Positions 57,401-64,000 of a stretch of DNA of 64,000 bases are shown here, piece after piece (the stretch's first letter is position 1; each line of letters begins with the position of its first letter). The translations under genes and the position numbers were made by a program. Below the pieces are notes generated by a model, which was not told the origin of the DNA, searched no databases, and was given only the letters and a program-made list of their open reading frames with translations. Source of the stretch: Streptomyces sp. 71268 (GTDB lineage Bacteria > Actinomycetota > Actinomycetes > Streptomycetales > Streptomycetaceae); NCBI RefSeq assembly GCF_029392895.1, contig NZ_CP114200.1, forward strand, positions 1,393,501 through 1,457,500, in the 5' to 3' direction.

Positions 57401-60400
57401 CTCCACCCTGCGGGCGTCGCGCCTGGCGAAGATCCGCTCCCAGTCCACCGCGACGCCGCCCACGTGGAGTTCGGCCAGCGCCGTCGTCAGCGCCCGTGCC
57501 TCTGGGCGCTCCTTGCGCAGCACCGGCACCAGGACCGGCTCGGCGGTGCCCTCGGGGCGATCCGCCACGCAGTCCCGCGCCATCGCGGTGAGCACGCCGT
57601 CGGGGCCGACCTCGACGAACCGGGTCACGCCCAGCTCTTCCAGCGCCCGCACCCCGTCCGCGAACCGTACGGCCTCGCGCACATGGCGCACCCAGTACTC
57701 CGGCGAGCACACCTCGTCCGCGCCGGCCGGCCGACCCGTCACGTTGGAGACCAGCGCGAGGGTCGGTGGGGCGAAGGCCAGCCCTTCGACGACCTCGCGG
57801 AAGTCGCCCAGCATGGCATCCATGCGCGGGGAGTGGAACGCGTGGCTGACCCGCAGCCGACGGGTCTTGCGACCCCGCTCGGCCCACTGGCCGGCGATCT
57901 CCAGCGCCGCGGCCTCGTCACCAGCGATGACCACGGCCGTCGGACCGTTGACCGCCGCGACGCTCACCTCGGCCTCACGACCGGCCAGCGATCCGACGAC
58001 CTCCTCCTCGGACGCCTCGATGGCCACCATCGCGCCGCCCTCCGGCAGCGCCTGCATCAGTCGGCCACGCGCGGCCACCAGGGCGCACGCGTCCTCAAGC
58101 GAGAACACGCCCGCCACATGCGCGGCGGCGATCTCACCGACGGAATGCCCGATCACCACGTGCGGCCTGACGCCCCAGTGCTCAAGGAGCCGGAACAACG
58201 CCACCTCGACGGCGAACAGCGCGGGCTGCGTGAACGCCGTACAGTCCAGCAGTTCGGCCTCCGCGCTGCCCTCCGCCGCGAACACCACCTCCCGCAGCGG
58301 GCGGTCGAGCAGCACGTCCAGGTGCGCGCACACCTCGTCCCACGCGTCGGCGAACACCGGGAACGCCTCGTACAACTCCCGTCCCATGCCGAGTCGTTGC
58401 GCACCCTGGCCCGAGAACAGGAACGCCGTCTTGCCGGCCGCTCCCGCCGTGCCCCGCACGACGCCGGGCGTGGTCTCGCCCTTCGCGAGGGCGGCGAGGG
58501 CGCGCAGCAGGTCCGCGCGGTCCTCGCCCAGCAGGACGGCTCGCTGGTCGAAGAGCGAGCGGGTCGTGGCCAGGGAGTAGCCGACGTCCACCGTGGGCGC
58601 GAGCTCTTCGGTGAGGGTCGCGAGGTGGTCCCGCAGCCGCTCGGCCTGGCCCCGCAGGGCGGCGTCGGTCCTGCCGGAGAGGACCCACGGCACCGGGAGC
58701 CCGGTGGCGCCCGGGGCGGCCGTGGCCCGCGGCGCCTCCGGCTCGTCGGCGGCCGGCGCCTGCTCGATGATCGCGTGTGCGTTGGTGCCGCTCACACCGA
58801 AGGCGGACACCGCCGCCCGGCGCGGGTGGTCCGTCTCCGGCCAGGGCACCGTCTCGGTCAGCAGCTCGACGTCGCCCGCCGACCAGTCCACGTGCGGTGT
58901 CGCCTCGTCCACGTGCAGGGTCTTGGGCAGCACGCCCTCCCGCATGGCCATCACCATCTTGATGACGCCCGCGACACCGGCCGCAGCCTGCGTGTGACCG
59001 ATGTTCGACTTGATGGCGCCCAGCAGCAACGGCCGGCCCTCGGGGCGGCCCTGGCCGTAGGTGGCCAGCAGTGCCTGCGCCTCGATCGGGTCGCCGAGGG
59101 GCGTGCCGGTGCCATGGGCCTCGACCACGTCCACATCGGCCGAGGCCAGCCGGGCGCCGGCCAGCGTCTGCTCGATCAGCCGCTGCTGCGACGGGCCGTT
59201 GGGCGCGGTGAGGCCGTTGGACGCGCCGTCCTGGTTGATGGCCGAACCCCGGACGACGGCCAGCACCCGGTGGCCGTTGCGCTGAGCGTCGGACAGCCGC
59301 TCCACGAGCAGCATGCCCACGCCCTCGGACCAGCCGGTGCCGTCGGCCGATGCCGCGAACGCCTTGCAGCGGCCGTCAAACGACAGCACGCGCTGGGCGC
59401 TGAACTCGACGAACGTGCCCGGCGTGGCCATGATCGTCACACCCCCGGCCAGCGCCACGGAGGACTCCCCCTGGCGCAGCGACTGGCAGGCCAGGTGCAG
59501 GGCCACCAGCGACGACGAACACGCGGTGTCCACCGTGACGGCCGGGCCCTCGAAGCCGAAGGTGTAGGAGATGCGGCCGGAGGAGACGCTGGGGGCGCTG
59601 CCGAGGCCGAGGTATCCCTCCACGCCTTCGGCGTCCCGCAGGATGCGTGAACCGTAGTCGTGGTAGTTGGAGCCGACGAAGACTCCGGTCTGGCTGCCGC
59701 GCAGCGCCACGGGGTCGATGCCGGCGCGCTCGAACGCCTCCCAGGACGTCTCAAGCAGCAGCCGCTGCTGCGGGTCGATCGCCATCGCCTCGCGCGGCGA
59801 GATCCCGAAGAACGCCGGGTCGAAGTGGCCGACCTCGTCGAGGAAGCCGCCCGCCCGGACGTAGCTGGTGCCGGCCTTCTCGGGGTCCGGGTCGTAGAGG
59901 CTGTCGATGTCCCAGTCGCGGTCCTCGGGGAACCCGGAGATCACGTCGCCCTCGGACATCAGCAGGTCCCACAGCGCCTCGGGGGTACGCACCCCGCCGG
60001 GGAACCGGCAGCTCATGCCAATGATGGCGATCGGCTCGTCGGTGGCGACGGCCTTGTCGAGCGCCTCCGGCCGCTTGGGCGCGGCGGCGGCCCCGGCGGC
60101 AGGCTGCTCACCGAACATCTCGGTGTGCAGGTACCGGGCCAGGACGGTGGCGGTCGGGTAGTCGAAGACGCAGGTGACCGGCAGCCGGAGACCGGTGACC
60201 ACGCCGAGGCGGTTGCGCAGCTCGACGGCGGTCAGCGAGTCGAAGCCGAGGTCGCGGAAGGCGCGGTCGGCATCCACCGCGTCGGCGCTGTCGTAGCCGA
60301 GGACGTCGGCGGCCTGGTTGCGCACCAGCTCCTGGAGGAACTTGGGCTGCTCGGCGGGGGACAGCTCCGCCATCTCCCGGCGCAGCGCGGAGATCTCGTC

Positions 60401-63400
60401 GTCGCCGCCGCCCGCGTCCGCGCCGGCGGTGGCAGCGGGGCGGTTCAGCTCGGGCACCTCGCGGAACAGCGCGTTGGGACGTGAGCCGGCGAACTCCGGC
60501 TGGAAGCGGTCCCAGTCGATCTCGGCGATGACCAGGAACGTCTCGTCCAGTTCAAGCGCCTGCTGCATTCCGGAGATCGCCAGCTCGGGCGCCATCCCGA
60601 CCACGCCGGAACGGTCCATCCGCTCGCCGACCTCGCCGGAGCCGAGGCCACCACCGGCCCAGGCGCCCCAGGCGATGGACGTGGCCGGAAGGCCGTCCGC
60701 CCGGCGCTGCAACGCCAGCGCGTCGAGGTAGGAGTTGCCCGCCGCATAGCTGCCCTGCCCCGGGCCGCCCAGGGTGGCGGCGCCGGAGGAGAAGAGCACG
60801 AAGGCCGACAGGTCCATCCCGGCGGTCAGTTCGTGCAGGTTCCGGGTGGCGTCCACCTTCGGACGCAACACCCCGGCCGCCCGCTCCACCGTCAGGGCGT
60901 CCACCACACCGTCGTCCAGCACACCGGCCGTGTGCACCACGGCAGTCAGCGGGAACTCGCTCGGGATCGCGTCCAGCACCGCCGCCAAGGCCTCACGGTC
61001 GGCCGCGTCACACGCCGCCACCGTCACCCGGGCACCCAGACCCTCAAGCTCCGCCTTCAGCTCGACGGCACCCTCGGCCTCCAACCCACGACGACTGGTC
61101 AACACCAGGTGCTCAGCACCCGTACGCGCCAACCAACGAGCCACATGACCACCGAGCGCACCCGTACCACCGGTCACCAACACCGAACCCCGGCTCTGCC
61201 AGGACCCTCGGCCCTCCACGTCCTCGGCGGCCGTGGCCCGCACCATGCGCTTGGCGTACACACCGGAGCCGCGCACCGCGACCTGGTCCTCGCCCTCCGC
61301 ACCCGCCAGCACCCCGACCAGACGGGCCGCCGCACGGCTGTCCACGGTCTCGGGCAGATCGACCGCGCCACCCCAGCGCTGGGGGTACTCCACCCCCACG
61401 ATCCGGCCCAGGCCCCACGCCAGCGACTGCAACGGGCTCACCAGCCGGTCGGAACGGCCCACCGACACCGCGCCCCGGGTACCGCACCACAGCGGGGCCG
61501 TGACCCCCGCGTCGCCGAGCCCCTGGACCAGCCCCACCGACGCGGCGAACCCAGCGGGAACACCCGCGAACGCCCCGTGCCCCGACTCGTCCAACGCCAG
61601 CAGCGAGAACACACCCGCCACGCCCGACGGCTCCACCGCCGCCGCGTCGAGTGCCGCCCGCAGCCGCTCCGCGACCGCCTCGCGGTCGTTGCCCGACGCG
61701 TCCAGTACCACGCGGACGACAGCGGCCCCGTTGGCCTCCAGCCCGTTCACCGTGGCGGACACGAGGGCGTCATCGGCGTGCGACGCGGGAAGGACGACGA
61801 GCCAGGTGCCCGAGAGGGTGGCGCCGGTGGCGGACGCCAGGGGCTTCCAGACCACCTTGTAGCGCCAACTGTCCACCGTGTTCTGCTCACGCCGCTGACG
61901 ACGCCAGGACGACAGGGCGGGAAGCAGCGCCGTCAGCGACGACTGCGCCTCCTCACCCTCCACCTCCAGCGTGCGGACCAGCGCCTCCAGGTCCTCGCGC
62001 TCGACGGCTTCCCAGAAACGGGCGTCCACGGCGTCCGCGCCCAGGGCGCCGGCGGTGGCCGACATGTCCCAGGCCGACACATCCAGCCAGTACCGCTGAC
62101 GCTGGAAGGCGTAGGTCGGCAGTTCCACCCGGCGGGTGCTCCGGCCCCCGAGCAGGGCGGTCCAGTCGACCGTGACTCCGCGCACGAACACCTCGGCGGC
62201 GGAGGTCAGGAACCGCTCGGCCCCGCCCTCGTCGCGGCGCAGTGTGCCCACGACCACGGCCTGGGCGTCAGCGGCCTCCACCGTCTGCTGAACCGGAAGC
62301 GTCAACACCGGATGCGGGCTCACCTCGACGAACACGGTGTGACCGTCATCGAGCAGAAGGCGGGTCGTGGCCTCCAGCTCGACCGTCTGGCGCAGGTTCC
62401 GGAACCAGTACTCGGCATCCAGACCCGCCGTGTCCACCAATTCACCCGACACCGTCGAGTAGAACGGCACCTCAGACGTACGGGGCTTCAGGTCCGCCAG
62501 GACCTTCAGCAACTCCTCGCGGATGGACTCCACATGGGCCGAGTGCGAGGCGTAGTCCACCGGCACCCGACGAACCCGCACCTCCTCGCCCTCAAGCTCG
62601 GCGACCAGTTCATCCAACGCACCCGGATCACCGGAGACCACCACCGAGCCGGGACCGTTGACCGCAGCGACCGAGACAGCGCCACCCCACCGAGCGATAC
62701 GCTCCCGCGCCTGGTCGACCGGCAACCCGACCGACACCATCCCGCCACGACCCGCCAGACCACCCGCGATCGCCTGCGACCGCAACGCCACCACCTTCGC
62801 GGCGTCCTCCAACGACAACGCACCGGCCACACAGGCAGCCGCGATCTCACCCTGGCTGTGGCCCATGACCGCGTCCGGCACCACACCCATCGAACGCCAC
62901 AGCTTGGCCAGCGACACCATCACCGCGAACAACACCGGCTGCACCACATCCACCCGGTCAAACCCAGGAGCGCCCTCAGCACCACGCAGCACGTCCGTCA
63001 GCGACCAGTCCACATGAGCCGACAACGCCGCCTCACACTCACCCACCGCCTCCGCGAACACCGGCGAGGAATCCAACAACCCCACCGCCATACCCACCCA
63101 CTGCGCCCCCTGACCCGGGAACACGAACACCGAACGACCGGCGTCGCCGGTCCTCCCGCGTACCACTCCGTTCGGCGTGGCGGCGTCCTCGGCGATCGCC
63201 TCAAGGCCTTCCAGGAGCGCCTCACGGCCGGCTCCGGTCACCACCACGGCCCGGTGCTCGAAGGCGGACCGGGTCGTGGCCAGCGAGTGGGCCACGTCCG
63301 CCACGTTCAACTCCGGGCGTTCCGCGAGGAATTCACGCAGTCGGCCGGCCTGCTCCCGCAGCGCCTCCGCGCTACGGCCCGACACCGGCCACGCCACCGG

Positions 63401-64000
63401 ACCGCCGGCGGCCTCGGTGCCGGTCTCGTCGGTCTCCGCCGGATCGGCCTCGGGGGCCTGCTCCAGGATGGTGTGCACGTTGGTGCCGCTCATGCCGAAC
63501 GAGGACACCGCGGCGCGGCGCGGGTGCTCCCGGTCCGGCCACGGGGTCGAGTCGTTCAGCAGGGAGACGGCGCCGCCGGTCCAGTCGATGTGCGGGGATG
63601 GCTCGTCCGCGTGGAGGGTCTTGGGCAGGACGCCCTCGCGCATGGCCATCACCATCTTGATGACACCCGCGACACCGGCGGCGGCCTGCGTGTGCCCGAT
63701 GTTGGACTTGATGCTTCCCAGCCACAGCGGCTGGTCCGCGGGCCGGTCCTGGCCGTACGTGGCCATCAGCGCTTGGGCCTCGATCGGGTCACCCAGCGAG
63801 GTACCCGTACCGTGCGCCTCGACCGCGTCCACGTCGGCGGCCGACAGGCGGGCGCTGGTCAGCGCCTGCCGGATGACCCGCTGCTGCGAGATGCCGTTGG
63901 GCGCGGTGAGTCCGTTGGACGCGCCGTCCTGGTTGATGGCCGAGCCCCGGACGACGGCCAGCACCTGATGGCCGTTGCGCTGGGCGTCGGACAGCCGCTC
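54476..64000 (-). CDS. Type I PKS, two C-terminal modules visible (5' end outside window)
   Basis: 3174 codons visible; the frame is open to the right edge and begins inside a KS. Module A: KS (partial, 64000-63455), AT (~63133-62240; GHSQG, YASH, methylmalonyl), KR (~61189-60545; LDD, B-type), ACP (~60352-60119; GFDSL), giving an alpha-methyl, beta-hydroxy unit. Module B: KS (~60040-58760; TACSSS), AT (~58420-57520; GHSVG, HAFH, malonyl), DH (~57310-56480; [10 protein letters not shown] with Asp for the usual Gly, and DAAVQ), KR (~55815-55160; LDD), ACP (~54980-54740; GFDSL), giving a double bond. The C-terminal docking domain (~54700-54479, ending [13 protein letters not shown]) pairs in type with the docking coil of the TE-containing PKS, so these are the two modules before the last. 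Confidence 0.94.
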   Translation of the reverse strand, partial: ERLSDAQRNGHQVLAVVRGSAINQDGASNGLTAPNGISQQRVIRQALTSARLSAADVDAVEAHGTGTSLGDPIEAQALMATYGQDRPADQPLWLGSIKSNIGHTQAAAGVAGVIKMVMAMREGVLPKTLHADEPSPHIDWTGGAVSLLNDSTPWPDREHPRRAAVSSFGMSGTNVHTILEQAPEADPAETDETGTEAAGGPVAWPVSGRSAEALREQAGRLREFLAERPELNVADVAHSLATTRSAFEHRAVVVTGAGREALLEGLEAIAEDAATPNGVVRGRTGDAGRSVFVFPGQGAQWVGMAVGLLDSSPVFAEAVGECEAALSAHVDWSLTDVLRGAEGAPGFDRVDVVQPVLFAVMVSLAKLWRSMGVVPDAVMGHSQGEIAAACVAGALSLEDAAKVVALRSQAIAGGLAGRGGMVSVGLPVDQARERIARWGGAVSVAAVNGPGSVVVSGDPGALDELVAELEGEEVRVRRVPVDYASHSAHVESIREELLKVLADLKPRTSEVPFYSTVSGELVDTAGLDAEYWFRNLRQTVELEATTRLLLDDGHTVFVEVSPHPVLTLPVQQTVEAADAQAVVVGTLRRDEGGAERFLTSAAEVFVRGVTVDWTALLGGRSTRRVELPTYAFQRQRYWLDVSAWDMSATAGALGADAVDARFWEAVEREDLEALVRTLEVEGEEAQSSLTALLPALSSWRRQRREQNTVDSWRYKVVWKPLASATGATLSGTWLVVLPASHADDALVSATVNGLEANGAAVVRVVLDASGNDREAVAERLRAALDAAAVEPSGVAGVFSLLALDESGHGAFAGVPAGFAASVGLVQGLGDAGVTAPLWCGTRGAVSVGRSDRLVSPLQSLAWGLGRIVGVEYPQRWGGAVDLPETVDSRAAARLVGVLAGAEGEDQVAVRGSGVYAKRMVRATAAEDVEGRGSWQSRGSVLVTGGTGALGGHVARWLARTGAEHLVLTSRRGLEAEGAVELKAELEGLGARVTVAACDAADREALAAVLDAIPSEFPLTAVVHTAGVLDDGVVDALTVERAAGVLRPKVDATRNLHELTAGMDLSAFVLFSSGAATLGGPGQGSYAAGNSYLDALALQRRADGLPATSIAWGAWAGGGLGSGEVGERMDRSGVVGMAPELAISGMQQALELDETFLVIAEIDWDRFQPEFAGSRPNALFREVPELNRPAATAGADAGGGDDEISALRREMAELSPAEQPKFLQELVRNQAADVLGYDSADAVDADRAFRDLGFDSLTAVELRNRLGVVTGLRLPVTCVFDYPTATVLARYLHTEMFGEQPAAGAAAAPKRPEALDKAVATDEPIAIIGMSCRFPGGVRTPEALWDLLMSEGDVISGFPEDRDWDIDSLYDPDPEKAGTSYVRAGGFLDEVGHFDPAFFGISPREAMAIDPQQRLLLETSWEAFERAGIDPVALRGSQTGVFVGSNYHDYGSRILRDAEGVEGYLGLGSAPSVSSGRISYTFGFEGPAVTVDTACSSSLVALHLACQSLRQGESSVALAGGVTIMATPGTFVEFSAQRVLSFDGRCKAFAASADGTGWSEGVGMLLVERLSDAQRNGHRVLAVVRGSAINQDGASNGLTAPNGPSQQRLIEQTLAGARLASADVDVVEAHGTGTPLGDPIEAQALLATYGQGRPEGRPLLLGAIKSNIGHTQAAAGVAGVIKMVMAMREGVLPKTLHVDEATPHVDWSAGDVELLTETVPWPETDHPRRAAVSAFGVSGTNAHAIIEQAPAADEPEAPRATAAPGATGLPVPWVLSGRTDAALRGQAERLRDHLATLTEELAPTVDVGYSLATTRSLFDQRAVLLGEDRADLLRALAALAKGETTPGVVRGTAGAAGKTAFLFSGQGAQRLGMGRELYEAFPVFADAWDEVCAHLDVLLDRPLREVVFAAEGSAEAELLDCTAFTQPALFAVEVALFRLLEHWGVRPHVVIGHSVGEIAAAHVAGVFSLEDACALVAARGRLMQALPEGGAMVAIEASEEEVVGSLAGREAEVSVAAVNGPTAVVIAGDEAAALEIAGQWAERGRKTRRLRVSHAFHSPRMDAMLGDFREVVEGLAFAPPTLALVSNVTGRPAGADEVCSPEYWVRHVREAVRFADGVRALEELGVTRFVEVGPDGVLTAMARDCVADRPEGTAEPVLVPVLRKERPEARALTTALAELHVGGVAVDWERIFARRDARRVELPTYAFQRERYWLEALTSFASDVTAVGLVPPTHPLLGAAVELPDADGFLFTSRLSPQTDQWLVDHMVQDTILLPGTAFLELALHVADQVGCDRVEELTLTAPLALPERGAVHLQLAVGGPDENGTRSLNVYSRPEDSTMEQPWTQHASGLLARSGAQDDTGAADLAVWPPEGAERIDIEDVYARMAAGGFAYGPVFQGLRSVWVRGDEVFAEVRLPEENVSDAERFGLHPALLDAAVQAVMFVPQEEAGLARLPFSWTGVSLRATGASELRVRLSSLGPDSIALAVADTSGRAVATVDSLVLRLVAEGQIQSAGSAPAGHDSLFRLDWTPVPVGAPAPASEGTWAVLGTDDLGVRSGLEGAGADVVSYADLTALREAVDSGATPPDVVMVAGAAEAAGIDDGADLAGRVRGATYRALELVRTWVTDERFGDSYLVFVTRGAMGARSSDEVRTPAEAAVWGLLRSAQTEHPGKFLLVDLDPEDHGDVSPALRAALTAEEPQVAVRDGRVLAARLARVVPAEELPEPGTPPFDGRGTVLITGGTGGLGALLARHLVVEHGVRSLVLTSRRGVDAPGAVELVAELAGLGAQARVVACDVADRVAVEGVLAGIGSEYPLSAVVHAAGVLDDGVVESLTPERVDRVLRPKVDAALHLHELTRDLDLSAFVVFSSASSNFGGGGQANYAAANAFLDALAHQRRGLGLPAVSLAWGMWEQRSEMTGDLGEADLQRIARAGLNALSSREGLALFDDALRTDETVLVPTHVDLAALRAQAHTGDIPALLRGLVRVPRRRAVAAETTHAGTGSLRDRLAGLAPADQHRALLDLVRVQVATVLGHGSPEAVEPDMAFKDMGFDSLTTVELRNRLNTETGLRLSAVLVFDHPTPTALVDHLREELLPDGDTGEPLVFAELDRLEPLLSHVLDDGEARTKVAGRLRELLEKLVEASDDSGSAEVVERIGSSSNDELFAFIDNELGLS
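55440..55800. repeat. KR segment with atypical codon use
   Basis: A ~360-bp block within the KR of module B uses many codons whose third base is T or A, in contrast to the nearly uniform G/C on both sides. A similar block lies in the KR of module A near 60850-61200. The borders are sharp, which suggests imported or converted DNA. Confidence 0.65.
62240..63133. repeat. Methylmalonyl-AT segment, recombined copy 2
   Basis: Counterpart of 51794-52679, AT of module A. Shared long words and shared atypical codons indicate recent recombination or gene conversion between the two modules. Confidence 0.8.

Noticed and set aside
41086..64000. Polyene macrolide assignment
   Set aside because: The visible modules give only a diene at the carboxyl end, and the starter genes and PRMT-like enzyme fit a guanidyl macrolide better. 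Modules outside the window could still change this.

Overview
The window is chromosomal DNA of a high-GC actinomycete, almost certainly Streptomyces or a close relative. The evidence is the extreme GC bias at third codon positions, frequent GTG starts, a gluABCD-type amino-acid transporter, an Ada-AlkA fusion next to ogt, secreted Rpf-like and NlpC/P60 wall hydrolases, and a large modular type I polyketide synthase (PKS). No rRNA, tRNA, CRISPR array, phage gene or transposase was seen.

Bases 1-32,765 look like ordinary chromosome. In order they hold: a TrmB/LuxR-type regulator; two divergent secreted wall-hydrolase genes whose 3' ends form a ~770-bp near-identical inverted repeat coding for beta-propeller repeats; ogt and ada-alkA; a VOC protein with a palindrome just upstream; a phytoene-desaturase-like oxidoreductase; an inositol-monophosphatase-family enzyme; a gamma-glutamyltransferase-family enzyme; and a sulfite-oxidase-family enzyme. 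Next comes a tightly coupled four-gene operon for the later steps of reductive pyrimidine catabolism (beta-ureidopropionase-like, class III aminotransferase, dihydropyrimidinase, LLM flavin/F420 oxidoreductase). The rest of this part holds an unknown Ala/Pro-rich protein, a canonical ggt, a membrane-anchored unknown, gluABCD, a small acidic protein, a large secreted SGNH hydrolase, exonuclease III, a metallo-beta-lactamase-fold hydrolase and a PcaL-type fusion.

Bases ~33,200-64,000 are the left end of a polyketide cluster that runs off the right edge. Two + strand genes encode a plant-type BAHD acyltransferase and a protein-arginine-methyltransferase (PRMT)-like enzyme. The PRMT-like gene carries a TTA codon. 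All the other genes are on the - strand: an amino-acid-oxidase-like flavoenzyme, a discrete acyltransferase, an acyl-CoA ligase, and three PKS genes. The first PKS gene (41,086-47,979) is ACP-KS-AT(malonyl)-DH-ER-KR-ACP, a loading ACP plus module 1. The second (48,093-54,416) is the terminal module, KS-AT(methylmalonyl)-DH-KR-ACP-TE. The third (54,476 to beyond 64,000) carries the two preceding modules. The last modules therefore lie upstream of the first module in the same direction.

Together these genes fit one scheme. A flavin monooxygenase converts an amino acid, most simply arginine, to an amide. After hydrolysis the acid is activated by the ligase and moved by the discrete acyltransferase to the loading ACP. 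The chain is released by the TE with a predicted 2-methyl-2,4-diene, 6-methyl-7-hydroxy carboxyl end. The PRMT-like enzyme could N-methylate the guanidinium and the BAHD enzyme could add the malonyl half-ester. That is the architecture of guanidyl macrolides (marginolactones such as azalomycin F and niphimycin). Domain order, motifs and reductive state are read from sequence; the compound class and the two tailoring roles are inference.
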